NCBI GenBank assembly: GCA_033064195.1
Contig: JARBJD010000588.1
Location: 1-31,143 of the forward strand
Direction of reading: 5' to 3'
Source: Blattamonas nauphoetae
Taxonomy: Eukaryota; Preaxostyla; Oxymonadida
Length of the DNA stretch: 31,143 nt
Shown here: piece after piece, positions 16,753 to 25,549 of the stretch
Layout: each line of letters opens with the position of its first letter
Numbering within the stretch: position 1 is the stretch's first letter
Made by a program: the position numbers and the translations under genes
Notes under the pieces: model-generated
What the model saw: the letters and a program-made list of their open reading frames with translations, nothing else
Database searches by the model: none
What the model was told of the DNA's origin: nothing

Positions 16753-16959
16753 GACAAACATAGTCAACTACACATTGTTCGAGTTACTCTTTGGGATGAT
16801 GAACCAGATTTCGATCGACCAGATCTCACTTTTATGAAACGAAGGGGAAGAGCTGATCCAACGTATCATGACTATGGGGTATTGGATATAGACTACATCC
16901 TTTCTGGAGCCAGATTATTCCGCTATCATGATGGAGGACGAGTCTGGAGATCAGGATAA
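16753..16959 (+). CDS. Probable last exon of an unknown host gene
   Basis: There are 68 codons without a start, opening directly after an AG acceptor and ending at TAA. The protein reads as a well-mixed soluble domain end: HIVRVTLWDDEPDFDRPDL, then GRADPTYHDYGVLDIDYIL and FRYHDGGRVWRSG at the C-terminus. It is rich in Asp, Arg and Tyr, unlike the low-complexity frames around it. No family was recognised. It is most likely the 3' end of the gene with mini-exons to its left. Confidence 0.5.
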   Translation, partial: DKHSQLHIVRVTLWDDEPDFDRPDLTFMKRRGRADPTYHDYGVLDIDYILSGARLFRYHDGGRVWRSG

Positions 16960-17340
16960 AGAAAGCCAAGAAGGACTTCAAGACAACAGAACGAACACGA
17001 AAAGCATGAAAAAAGATGTCTAGCACTTCAACGAAACAACTGGAAACATCATTCTGCACAGCTGACATTCGATTAGCATTGCCGATGAATACAAATGAAC
17101 CCATGCTCATCCAGTGGAAATGGAGGAGATATTTCAGTTGCACAGACAACAGAAACCTTTACAGATGATTCTATCACACCGTTTGCTGGATGTTATGCAG
17201 TGATTGGGGGAATAATCGTTGTTGATCTAACAAACCAAACATTCCAGCGAGGAAGGCGGAACATGGCGAATGGGAATGAGAAAGTGAAAGGAACAGGAAA
17301 ACGGACAGTCGAGCGAGTCTGAGCGTCAATTGAGACGTCG
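16960..17340 (+). other. Spacer with two short overlapping ORFs
   Basis: A 50-codon ORF (17,016-17,168) begins MSSTSTKQLETSFCTADI and a 75-codon one (17,095-17,322) contains AVIGGIIVVDLTNQ. Neither can be assigned. They may be exons of the next gene or chance frames. The SPAG17-like frame begins immediately after. Confidence 0.25.
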
Positions 17341-18882
17341 GTGAGTGCCTTCCATCGGAGAGGCCACACTTTCTCCATGAGACGACGAGCTCGTCTTCAG
17401 ATCGGCCTTCAACCGCAAACGAATATCCCACTCTCAACAGACACACTCGCCATGTTCTCCAATCCTGACGAGGGACAGCAAACTGCATCGATCTCTCCAA
17501 CTCTCTTGTCGTTTGCTCTCTCACTCCGCGAGATCCTCGAATCAGTCCCACTCGCATCGGTTGGAACAGCATATCAAATTGCTGTCAACGACCTCCGACG
17601 AGCTGAAAGGGAGCTCGGCCAGAACAAAGAAATGGAACAAGCAAATCCTTCGCAGGGAGACCAACTTGAACAAGTCAAGTCATCAGCTCAGACTCGTTTC
17701 ATGCCAAATCGGGAATATCTCGCCGTTTCGCTCAGAGGACCGCACAAAGACAGACTCGTCAGCGAATTCCATCGATTTGGAATCCCATTTAAGATGGCTC
17801 CTTCGCCCATCGACAACACTTCTCCACTCAACGTGTTTCTCTCGCCTCTCCTCTCCTCCGTCCACTCATACTTCAAACAGGAGACTGTCTCCTCCCACCT
17901 CCTCCCCGACATCTCCTCGCAGATCAAGTCCCTCGCCTACCAAATGACATCCATCCAAAATTATGCTTTTGACGTGTTGCCAGCCCTCGCCCAAGTCAAG
18001 CAGACCATCACCAACCAAAAGAATCCCGCCGCTGGCGAGGACATTTTCCGAAGTCAGTATGCGTCGTCTCAACTGCACCCATCGCACATCGCGAAATTGG
18101 TTGTCACGGCTGACGTGCAGAATCTCCACACGCGATTGATACGGAACCCTCTCCGCTCGCTGTTCATGCCTGTGTTCAGAGATGCCATTCTGCCTGCCTC
18201 TCACTCACTCACTGTGGGGCAATCCGTCATCTCTGATATACCTTCGTATTCTTTGAACAGCTCGTCGCCTGCCTCGATCATCAATGGAAATGCATTCCAC
18301 GAAGACACCCTCCCATCACCAACAGCGCCAGTCCACTTTGACTACGTCTCCACACCGTCCTTCACATCCTCAATCTCAGACAAGACAACAGTGTCGATGA
18401 AGACACACAAATCAGACAATTCAGATTCAATTCCGTACGACGTCACATCCTCCACAGTCGGCGGTCAAGTTGTGTCGATCGACAGCGAGACAGGAACAGT
18501 TCGAGTGACAGCCGCGCCCATCGCTGGGGAAGGGACGGAGCAGACGGGGAGAGGATTCGGACATCTTCTGATGCCAGACAGAACAGCGATCTCGACACAG
18601 ACTCTCCTCGACCACCGTCACAAATCGTGTCAAGCGTTTATCGAGGCTGCAAGAGTGTTTTCGAACGAGCAGGGGAAGGATGGGATTCTGCGGTATCGAA
18701 ATGGAGAGAAGGTGTGTTGGATGCAGATTCCTATTGAGGAAGAAGCTGAAGACGACGATCCCAAGGCGATGAAAGGAAAGAAGGCGAAAGCGAAGAAAAC
18801 TGAACCATCACCGATCGCTCCACAAAACAGCAAAAACATCGAGAAAAGGAAGGAACAGAGCGACCGTGGAAGAGACAATTGA
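17341..18882 (+). CDS. SPAG17/PF6-like host protein, N-terminal frame
   Basis: The open frame has 513 codons. The first ATG is at 17,378. The GTGAGT at 17,341 also fits a splice donor, so the real start is unsure. The protein is Ser/Thr/Pro-rich with helical stretches (SLREILESVPLASVGTAYQI, QIKSLAYQMTSIQNYAFDVL) and ends in a KGKKAKAKK basic tract. A beta-type segment GQVVSIDSETGTVRV with ILRYRNGEKVCW precedes the tail. Together with the downstream HADGTR repeat this is reminiscent of SPAG17/PF6, a scaffold of the C1a projection of the ciliary central pair. That assignment is inference. The protein continues in another frame from 18,866. Confidence 0.5.
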   Translation: MSAFHRRGHTFSMRRRARLQIGLQPQTNIPLSTDTLAMFSNPDEGQQTASISPTLLSFALSLREILESVPLASVGTAYQIAVNDLRRAERELGQNKEMEQANPSQGDQLEQVKSSAQTRFMPNREYLAVSLRGPHKDRLVSEFHRFGIPFKMAPSPIDNTSPLNVFLSPLLSSVHSYFKQETVSSHLLPDISSQIKSLAYQMTSIQNYAFDVLPALAQVKQTITNQKNPAAGEDIFRSQYASSQLHPSHIAKLVVTADVQNLHTRLIRNPLRSLFMPVFRDAILPASHSLTVGQSVISDIPSYSLNSSSPASIINGNAFHEDTLPSPTAPVHFDYVSTPSFTSSISDKTTVSMKTHKSDNSDSIPYDVTSSTVGGQVVSIDSETGTVRVTAAPIAGEGTEQTGRGFGHLLMPDRTAISTQTLLDHRHKSCQAFIEAARVFSNEQGKDGILRYRNGEKVCWMQIPIEEEAEDDDPKAMKGKKAKAKKTEPSPIAPQNSKNIEKRKEQSDRGRDN

Positions 18883-20271
18883 CAATCCGTTCGAGACAAC
18901 TACAGAAGAAGCGCAGGAAGTGGTTCGTCGTGTCTTCACTGCACACTTCACTCGCCTTCTCCATTCTGCGGACCCTGCCTCAATCTCAAAGACGTCCTCA
19001 TCGAACACTCTTCACAAAGGAGTGTCGACCACAACCCAGCCATCCCCTCTCCTCCCACCCGACATCGACTTTGCTGACTGCGACGATCCTGACATAATCC
19101 TCCTTCGCGACTGCTTCAAAGATGTCTCCCTCCCGTCTCATCTTCCGATCGACCAAGCAGCGGAAGAGAGCTGCGCCATCGCGAAACCACAACTCAGAGA
19201 AGAGAACGATCGCTCCAGACGCTTCCTCACAATCTCAACGCCATCACTCAGCACCTTCCAGCGTTCTTCCTGCTCCCCGCCTCCTCCACACTCAATCCGT
19301 CCGCTCTTCCTCCGATTCGATCTGTCGAGGCCATCAACAGCGACGAGACAACGAGTGTCCGCACGCGTGTAGACAGAGTCTCAATTGTGCAGCACAACAC
19401 CGGAGAGCGGGTTGTCCATCACGCGGATGGGACTCGAGTCTTCCACTCTTTCGCATTCGGAGACAGCCCGAAGCTGGTTGAGAAGTACGAACAAGAAACC
19501 GAGTCCCTCGCGCCGATGAAGGCGATATTGTGTGTGGAGCACCCCAACTCGCCGCGCATCCTCATCTCACTCGTCCAGAAGAAGATCTGGTCGTTCCTCA
19601 ACCAGTTCAACAGGTCAGAGGACATCGCATTGTCGATCCAGGGAACTCGGCTGAGAAGAAGAAGAAGATTGTGATCACCGAACCAGACAACAAGCACATC
19701 CACTTCACTCCCGTCGGCAACGTGACTGTCGACTGCGAGCACTCGACGAAGAAGCCAGCAGCCAAGTTCGGTCCTCCCATACGCCTGCCTATCCTCTTCT
19801 TCAAGACAACAGACGGGTCGATTACTGTCAGACCTTCAATGCGAACCACCCCAATTCTGTCAGGTATGACGAATCCCTCGAACTCGTCCACGTCGAGCAA
19901 CGAACAGCGACAGTCCAGTGCGACGTCTTCAAGTTCGTCACACGCCTCGCTTCTCCTCTCGCCTGTTTTGAAAGCATCGTCGTCCATTCCAGTCGCACCT
20001 GTCGTCACCGAAGTGACCGAAGCGTATTCCTCGAAACGCCCACACACTGCCCGCCGGGTGTTCTTCACCGCGTTGGATGGGACAGCGTGTTGGGTGACAG
20101 CACGCACGATGAAGAATGCGACACCTCCAAAACGGGTACCTGGCGCGTTCTTCCCTTCGCTCTTCGGACAGAAAGGAATTGGAGTTCATGGAGAAGAAGC
20201 TGAAGGAGAAGAAGCTGAAGAAGGAGCGGATTGCGGAGCAGGAGATTGACGAAGCGAGAAAGGCAAAGTGA
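18866..20271 (+). pseudogene. SPAG17/PF6-like host gene, C-terminal part in several frames
   Basis: Protein-like sequence continues but changes frame several times without clear introns: ETIDNPFETTTEEAQEVVRR (to about 19,210), then SIVQHNTGERVVHHADGTRV with KAILCVEHPNSPRILISLV (to about 19,660), then KKIVITEPDNKHIHFTPVG, then SLELVHVEQRTATVQCDVF, then a Lys/Glu helix EKKLKEKKLKKERIAEQEI ending at TGA 20,269-20,271. HADGTR and similar DGT/DGS beta-hairpin repeats are typical of the SPAG17 C-terminal half. The frame changes mean either a young pseudogene or small sequence errors. The Polinton fragment begins about 650 bases downstream. Confidence 0.5.
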
Positions 20272-20290
20272 AAAGCAGCACAACTCGCAC

Positions 20291-20890
20291 GAGCTTCGTC
20301 CGTCACTCCTTCCCAGACTTAAGCAATCACTTCGGAACTATAAATCTCCACTCAGCGCTGGATTACTCGTCTGTCTGCTCTCCACGCGCCCCAAATCCAG
20401 CTCCCAGTGGACACACTCATCACGACGTCGACACAGATCGGGCAGACATCACTCGCATCGCTCCAGACATCGCCGTTCATCCTCCCTCGTCTCTTCGTCA
20501 TCAGACACAACGGCATGGTATTCGAGCTGCTCCGAAGGAAGGCAGTGTCTCGACTTCTCTCCTCAAACCAACTGCCAACAACAAACCAGTGAAAGTGTCT
20601 CGTCAATCGCGACTCCTCTCGTATGCCTCTCTCATCGCTCTGACACCAAGTCCACGACCGTCACCTTCAAACGGCGCGTCGTCTGATCGTCAGACTCAAG
20701 AAAAAACAGGAGTGATCTGTGCCCAACCCTCGACAGACGATCTGCACAGCCAGAACCCACTCTTACACAGCCAACACCGACACATTCACGGTTCTCAAGC
20801 TGTGCCGAGAACTACACTAGAGAGGCACACTGAAGGAGTTGCCATCGCGTTGGGTGTTGTTTTCTTGTCGAACTTGTTAACATTATCTGT
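20291..20890 (+). pseudogene. 3' end of the SPAG17-like gene (duplicated at 7-620)
   Basis: It directly follows the Lys/Glu-rich helix. One frame continues plausibly as RASSVTPSQT and another contains PFILPRLFVIRHNGMVFELL, which reads like the last folded module of the host protein. An SR-rich reading (SRRRHRSGRHHSHRSRHRR) in a third frame is probably a shadow. Nearly the whole stretch is repeated at the left edge of the window. Confidence 0.4.
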
Positions 20891-21009
20891 CCTTTAATTT
20901 CTCATCATTGAGCCATCGGCATCTCTTCCATTTTACCTCGTAATTTGAGCTATGTACCTTATAGTGACCATTGTTTCCTGAACTCGTGAAATCAACTCCA
21001 TCGGTGTGA

Positions 21010-21291
21010 TCAACCCATTGCCGCACTTTTCTTCAGAATCGGAGAAATACAACTCAAATAAGGTTTTGCCCCAATTTTTATGTTGATTTTGAAAAAAGGA
21101 GTAAATAAATCCAATAAAAATGGGGTGTCGATTCTGAGTGGGAACGACCCATCTGGAATCATCTCAACACCTGTCTGTGCAACCTTCGAAAAAAGTGGTC
21201 CAACGAAGGGAATGAGATTCAGAAATGGAGCTCCAACTCTTAGTATGTTTTTTCCGACTGCTGCTAATTTTGATAACCAACCTGGTGCCAT
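21010..21291 (-). CDS. Small Polinton protein MAPGW (copy 2)
   Basis: The protein has 93 residues. After the amphipathic MAPGWLSKLAAVGKNILRV start comes a hydrophobic stretch (FLNLIPFVGPLFSKV), a segment with Asp/Gly turns, and a second hydrophobic stretch ending in a Lys-rich tail. It resembles small membrane-active or vertex-associated virion proteins in size and composition, though no family can be named. A T-rich ATTTT motif lies just upstream at 21,297-21,309. It is convergent with the host gene's 3' end. Confidence 0.55.
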   Translation of the reverse strand: MAPGWLSKLAAVGKNILRVGAPFLNLIPFVGPLFSKVAQTGVEMIPDGSFPLRIDTPFLLDLFTPFFKINIKIGAKPYLSCISPILKKSAAMG

Positions 21292-21325
21292 TTATGTAAA
21301 AATAAAAAACTGGAACATAAACAAA

Positions 21326-21637
21326 TTATAATCCTTTGAATTGAATTTTGGAATTTGACGACTGGGGCATGTCATCGTTTGAATACCGTCCATTTCGTGG
21401 AGGTTCATTATCTATCATCTGTTGTTGTGGTGCTCGATTGATTGCTTTGTTTTGCTGGTACACATCCATCATTCCGCCGAAGCCACTGAGGATTCCTCCT
21501 GCTGTTTGTCCAAACTTGTTGTTTGTCTGTGAGAGCAAGCCACCTCCAACCTGAAGCAGTGATGGAGCAAGCGGTTTGATGAATTGAAAGAACTGTTTGC
21601 CAATATTTTTGAGTTTGTTGAAACTTCCTGGTGCCAT
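21326..21637 (-). CDS. Small Polinton protein MAPGSF (copy 2), glycine-rich
   Basis: The protein has 103 residues: an amphipathic helix (MAPGSFNKLKNIGKQFFQFI), a Gly-rich middle (LLQVGGGLLSQ, TAGGILSGFGG) and a polar Gln/Asn/Pro-rich tail. The N-terminus matches the neighbouring MAPGW protein in spacing of M-A-P-G, K-L and G-K, suggesting gene duplication inside the element. A membrane-lytic minor capsid role like adenoviral pVI is possible by analogy only. The T-rich motif is at 21,643-21,656. Confidence 0.55.
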   Translation of the reverse strand: MAPGSFNKLKNIGKQFFQFIKPLAPSLLQVGGGLLSQTNNKFGQTAGGILSGFGGMMDVYQQNKAINRAPQQQMIDNEPPRNGRYSNDDMPQSSNSKIQFKGL

Positions 21638-21674
21638 TTATGTAAAAATAAAAAAATACAATTCATTAATTTTT

Positions 21675-22265
21675 CTAACGAGGAATTGCCTTTGTCAATG
21701 AAATTCCATAATTGAGTATAGTGTTGTATGCTTCGTTGAAGGCAATGCTCATATCTTTTCCACCAACAAGAATCTTGAAAATTGTTCGAAAGATTGGTAG
21801 TTTATTCAGACATAGACACTTGTCAGACAAATCATCCAGTTCGATCACCACATCATTGATTCCAGTGAGTGTCGCAATCAGTGCACATAAATCACTTTGG
21901 TTTGTGATCAGTTTCTTCGATGGTTCAATGAGATTATTCAGTAGTTTCTTTTCACAAGCAAATGCATTCTTGTAAACAAGCAATAATTGATCTTTGAATG
22001 CTGCAATGTTGGATGTGTACTCACGAAGTGGGATTGAACGACTTTGGATTGGTGCTGATGGATAAATCTCAAGTGGTGGTGGATCATACGTTCCTGGAAC
22101 ATTGTCTAGTTCGACATTCGCGCATTGTTCATTTAGATCTTCGAGTTTTGATCTTCCAGAAGATGCTCCTTTGTTATCGATGATCACATTGTTGGTGATT
22201 GACGTTGGAACTGAAGAAGAACTTGTGTGTTTCGTAAATTGACAACTTAGAATTGGCTGCATCAC
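21675..22265 (-). CDS. Polinton protein of 196 residues (copy 2), unknown
   Basis: The same protein as at 1,374-1,964, with only about four residue differences. Both copies keep the frame over 196 codons, which argues for a genuine gene and recent duplication. The upstream T-rich motif is at 22,272-22,286. Confidence 0.6.
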   Translation of the reverse strand: MMQPILSCQFTKHTSSSSVPTSITNNVIIDNKGASSGRSKLEDLNEQCANVELDNVPGTYDPPPLEIYPSAPIQSRSIPLREYTSNIAAFKDQLLLVYKNAFACEKKLLNNLIEPSKKLITNQSDLCALIATLTGINDVVIELDDLSDKCLCLNKLPIFRTIFKILVGGKDMSIAFNEAYNTILNYGISLTKAIPR

Positions 22266-22301
22266 TTTCTATAAAAATAAAAAAAATATATATTTATGTT
22301 T

Positions 22302-22844
22302 TTAATCACTCATATCTTTCTCCAAGTGTGCGAATCGAGAATATTCAGGCATATGTCCTGTTTGGTATCTTCCGATATCTCCCGTTCTTGTTCGGTACGC
22401 TGCAGTTGTCTGTTCGTTCACAAATGTTGAGATGTTTGCTGAATAACGACCAAGGAAAGTTTGCAGATCTTCTGTTTTTGTGATGATTTCGAGAAACTGT
22501 GGATGAATCTGTTCCTTAAACGCTTTTCTTGCTTTCGTTCTCTGATGATCTGGATTTGAACTGATGAAACCTTCAACATAATCTTCAAGCCATTGATCCC
22601 ACATCTTTGATGCAATTTTAGACTGAATGGAATTGAAAACCATATTGTCCAACACTCCTTTCCCAGTGTCTGCAGGTTGTTCTCGACTGGCTCGATACAG
22701 CTTCAAAACATTGGTCATGAATTCACCAACAGCTTTCTTCATTATTGCATAAGGTTGTTGTGATCGTTGTGCTTGCATTTCTTGGTAGTTGACGAACAAT
22801 AGTAATTCACTGGGTGTCAGGTTCGATTTGGAAGTTGATGTCAT
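22302..22844 (-). CDS. Polinton helical protein of 180 residues (copy 2), unknown
   Basis: Helical and charged throughout: LTPSELLLFVNYQEMQAQ, then EFMTNVLKLYRASREQ, MWDQWLEDYVEGFISS and a C-terminal RTRTGDIGRYQTGHMPEY. No catalytic or metal-binding motif is seen. The start MTSTSKSN lies just past the point where the two Polinton copies diverge. No T-rich motif precedes it, so the fragment probably ends right at this gene. Confidence 0.55.
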   Translation of the reverse strand: MTSTSKSNLTPSELLLFVNYQEMQAQRSQQPYAIMKKAVGEFMTNVLKLYRASREQPADTGKGVLDNMVFNSIQSKIASKMWDQWLEDYVEGFISSNPDHQRTKARKAFKEQIHPQFLEIITKTEDLQTFLGRYSANISTFVNEQTTAAYRTRTGDIGRYQTGHMPEYSRFAHLEKDMSD

Positions 22845-22903
22845 GAGATTGGTCGAAACGAGAATGAATGGAGAGCCGTGTGCGCGAATTGATAGTAATA
22901 TCC

Positions 22904-23125
22904 TCAGGTAAATGAAAGAGATATGAAAGATGATTGTGAGATTGCGCTGAAATGGGATGTCGAGTGAGAGATCGAGAACATGAACAGTACATGAACATCC
23001 TCTGCATTGATCGAAAACAATGATGAAGTGAATCTGTTGAGGGCGAGAAAGGCCGCAGAAATGGCAGATATGTTACAAAACTGGTACACTTCCGTTCTGA
23101 AGTTTCTGTTCTGGATTTGTGGCAT
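22904..23125 (-). CDS. Possible exon of the left (minus-strand) membrane paralogue
   Basis: The frame reads VYQFCNISAISAAFLALNRF followed by SINAEDVHVLFMFSI, compatible with a membrane segment and a loop. It lies downstream, in transcription direction, of the exon at 23,263-23,415, with C/T-rich DNA ending in CAG between them. It was assigned to the left paralogue by position only. Confidence 0.3.
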   Translation of the reverse strand: MPQIQNRNFRTEVYQFCNISAISAAFLALNRFTSSLFSINAEDVHVLFMFSISHSTSHFSAISQSSFISLSFT

Positions 23126-23262
23126 CGGAAGATGTTGAAGAAGAGAAACGATGATGGCTGTCTGTTATGGAATGAGAGAATGATCGAGAACGAAGAACAA
23201 ACGTGTGAATATCACTTAGTGAAGTGGATCTGATACGTGACATTTGGGTTTCATTTTGATGA

Positions 23263-23415
23263 TTAGGATGTTAAGAGGTTGGAGATAGGAGATGATAAGA
23301 AGACAATCAATCCGAACAGCAGGCTTTTCGATGGAGTTGTTGTGTGAGCGACTTCGTAGCACATCCTCACGACCTCCATTTCTGACTTGAGCGTGATCAA
23401 GATATCTACTCCGAA
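23263..23415 (-). CDS. Membrane-protein exon, left paralogue
   Basis: Read on the - strand, 50 codons start FGVDILITLKSE and include SKSLLFGLIVFLSSPI, a probable membrane segment, ending at TAA. FGVDILITL matches FGIDVLITL at 25,420 in the right arm, with conservative changes only. This shows the arms of the inverted duplication carry coding DNA that diverged under selection. Farther upstream the two arms match as SNPD, TERNE and LLHCF or PLHCF. The gene points away from the palindrome centre. No family was recognised. Confidence 0.5.
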   Translation of the reverse strand, partial: FGVDILITLKSEMEVVRMCYEVAHTTTPSKSLLFGLIVFLSSPISNLLTS

Positions 23416-23986
23416 CCAAGTGAGAGAAATAGAAAAATACGAGTGTTAAAACAATGGAGAAGTATACTGATATGATGAATGTTCAATGTCTCATTTCTTT
23501 CGGTCTAGATCATATCTGGATTTGAACCAGACGCCAATTCCAGACTAATGAAGAGAAAAACACGAATCAAATGGAAAAACGACGGAAGGGCAAACTAATA
23601 TTGTGAGATTGGCATTTATCAAAGGAGGTTGTAGTCATGGACAGAGAATAGGAGAGTGTACAAATAGTCGAGCAGATCTCCACAAATTTGGTTACGATGG
23701 AGACAAAAATGAATCAAAACCGGACAAAAGAAGTGTTGAATGGAGAATTGACATCAATTCGCGAGATGAGAGGATCTGAAAGAAGCGAGAAGACAAGAAC
23801 AACTTGACATGGGTGAGAGGATCAGATCATAGGACAGGACAGGACAGGACAGGACATGTCCGATTTGTCCTGTTTTGAGATAACTACAGAAGTTGGATGA
23901 ACTAATTGAGAGAAAGATACAGTATGAATATAAGGTGCTTGTCCGATTTTGTCCTACTCTGTCCTCTCTTGGGCCGATCGTCCTCT

Positions 23987-24006
23987 AAACTCCTAATTAG
24001 GAGTTT
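23987..24006. repeat. 20-base perfect palindrome, left arm of the element
   Basis: AAACTCCTAATTAGGAGTTT is its own reverse complement. The same palindrome recurs in the right arm. Confidence 0.9.
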
Positions 24007-24444
24007 GTAGGACAGTACCCCTCCAGCTCGTGATTAGCCACCAAATCGGTTTTCACGCACTTTAACGCCATTTTCAACAATTTTAGATGGGGATGAACAA
24101 ATCTTGAATGATAAAGTTCACTATAGTGTCAGAAAAAGGCAATGCAAAATTATTGTTTTGGAATCGTCTTTTCGAGACATTCTCAGGCATAATACCGAGC
24201 AAAATGAAGACAAAGCGTGTTTTACGAGCAGGAAGAAGGTGAATTTAGACGAAACAAATGCATATCAAGCTGGATTTCCGAATCGGACAAGACCTCTGTC
24301 CTCTGTCCTCAAGATCGGGTGCTCTGTCCGTCCGCTTAACATCATAACTCCTCTTCCACAAACCGAAGCTCCCACGAGTTTCCAAACCTTCCACCAAGAC
24401 TGTGCGTGCCCCTAATTGCTCCCATTTCCGTCGCGCAAGCGCAG

Positions 24445-24479
24445 TTTCTTCAATCATTGGTTCGCCCTGATTGAAGAAA
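24445..24479 (+). repeat. 12-bp hairpin in the element's spacer
   Basis: TTTCTTCAATCA pairs perfectly with TGATTGAAGAAA across an 11-base loop. It lies within the nonhomologous spacer, about 40 bases right of the symmetry centre of the arms. Confidence 0.85.
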
Positions 24480-24838
24480 AGAAGTGCTACACTACCGTAG
24501 AATTATGATGTTAAGCGGACGGACAAGAGGCCAAATCTGTAGGACAGAGGACAGAGGTCCTGTCCGATTCAGAAAGACACCTTTATCTGCCTCTATTTCG
24601 TCTGAATTCATCTTCTCTCTGCGCGTCAAACATTCTTTGTCTCCATTCGGACCTGTTCAATGCCAGAGAATGCCTCAAAACGACTATTGGAATGTATATT
24701 TTTGCTTGGCCTTTTCTGACACTATAGTGGAGTTTTCATTCAAAACTCGTTCATCCCCATCTAAAATTGTTGAAAGGGTGTGAAAGTGCGTAAAACCCGG
24801 TTTGGTGGCGAATTTCGAGCTTCCGGGTTCTGTCCTAC

Positions 24839-24858
24839 AAACTCCTAATTAGGAGTTT
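24839..24858. repeat. 20-base perfect palindrome, right arm of the element
   Basis: The same sequence as the left-arm copy. It could be a protein-binding site of the element. Confidence 0.9.
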
Positions 24859-25419
24859 ACAGGACGATCGGCCCAAGAGAGGACAGAGTAGGACAAAATC
24901 GGACAAGCACCTTATATTCACACTGTATCTTTCTCTCAATTAGTTCATCCAACTTCTGCAGTTATCTCAAAACAGGACAAATCGGACATGTCCTGTCCTG
25001 TCCTGTCCTATTTTCTGATCATCTTCCCCATGTCAAGTTGTCCTCGTCAGCTCTTTTCTTTCTGGACATCTCATACCGTGATTTGAAGTCGGTTCTCCAT
25101 TCAACACTTCTATTGTCTGGAAATGACTCTTTTATCACCATTGAAGCAAGATTTATCGAGATCGACGCGACTCGGCATTTCCTCTTCTCTTCTCTGACAA
25201 TGATTACAAACTCAGCTGATAGATGCATCTCGTACAATATCAGTTTGTGTTTCCATTGTTTTTCCTCTTTTCCGTTCACTTCTCTTCATTAGTCTGGAAT
25301 GGATGACTTGTTCAAATCCAGATTCGATCTGGACCGAAAGGAATGAGATATTGATGATTCAGTATCTCAGTATGCCTCTCCATTGTTTCGACCCTCATCT
25401 TTTCTATTTCCTTTCTTGA

Positions 25420-25542
25420 TTTGGAATAGATGTCTTGATCACACTTCACAGACCAAAAGGCATCTTCAACACTCTTGTCTTGTTGACCAACGTGGCCATT
25501 TCCATCCTCATTATGTTCCTCAGACGATTCCCCAATATCTAA
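25420..25542 (+). CDS. Membrane-protein exon, right paralogue
   Basis: Forty codons read FGIDVLITLHRPKGIFNT then LVLLTNVAISILIMFL, a clear membrane helix, then RRFPNI and TAA. Upstream, after a short C/T-rich intron ending in CATTAG near 25,290, another coding stretch reads EWMTCSNPDSIWTERNEIL and matches the left arm. Similarity to the left paralogue is lost after FGIDVLITL. It is probably part of a multipass membrane protein. No named family. Confidence 0.5.
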   Translation, partial: FGIDVLITLHRPKGIFNTLVLLTNVAISILIMFLRRFPNI

Positions 25543-25549
25543 CCGTTAC

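Larger units (their letters stand above)
20900..22855. mobile_element. Polinton copy 2, left-end fragment
   Basis: It matches copy 1 from about 640 to 2,483 almost base for base. It carries only the four leftmost - strand genes, whose frames look more intact than in copy 1. The match ends near 22,793. The fragment ends soon after, and the following DNA is host. The near-identity of the copies indicates a recent duplication. It is a fossil fragment lacking polymerase, integrase and ATPase. Confidence 0.85.
23832..25008. mobile_element. 1,177-bp palindromic MITE-like element, GGAC-rich, flanked by TA
   Basis: Both ends begin GGACAGGACAGGAC and then ACATGTCC inward, and are flanked by TA on each side, as expected for a Tc1/mariner-type nonautonomous element. 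The inverted repeats extend over about 0.5 kb with a spacer of about 150 bases. The left end has five AGGAC units and the right end four. The interior has many further GTCC/GGAC words. No transposase frame is present. It sits exactly at the centre of the inverted gene duplication. Confidence 0.65.
23394..25441. repeat. Inverted duplication with arms of about 0.95 kb and a 150-base spacer
   Basis: The left arm (23,394-24,350) is the reverse complement of the right arm (24,500-25,441). The outer 430 bases of each arm match at perhaps 75% and include coding DNA. The inner parts match far better, nearly base for base over 23,832-24,010 against 24,835-25,008. The change in similarity coincides with the ends of the GGAC-rich element. 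Confidence 0.85.

Noticed and set aside
20407-20686. SR-rich splicing-factor-like protein
   Set aside because: The SR-rich reading comes from a CATCG/CGTC-rich stretch in one of three open frames; another frame looks like the natural continuation of the host gene.
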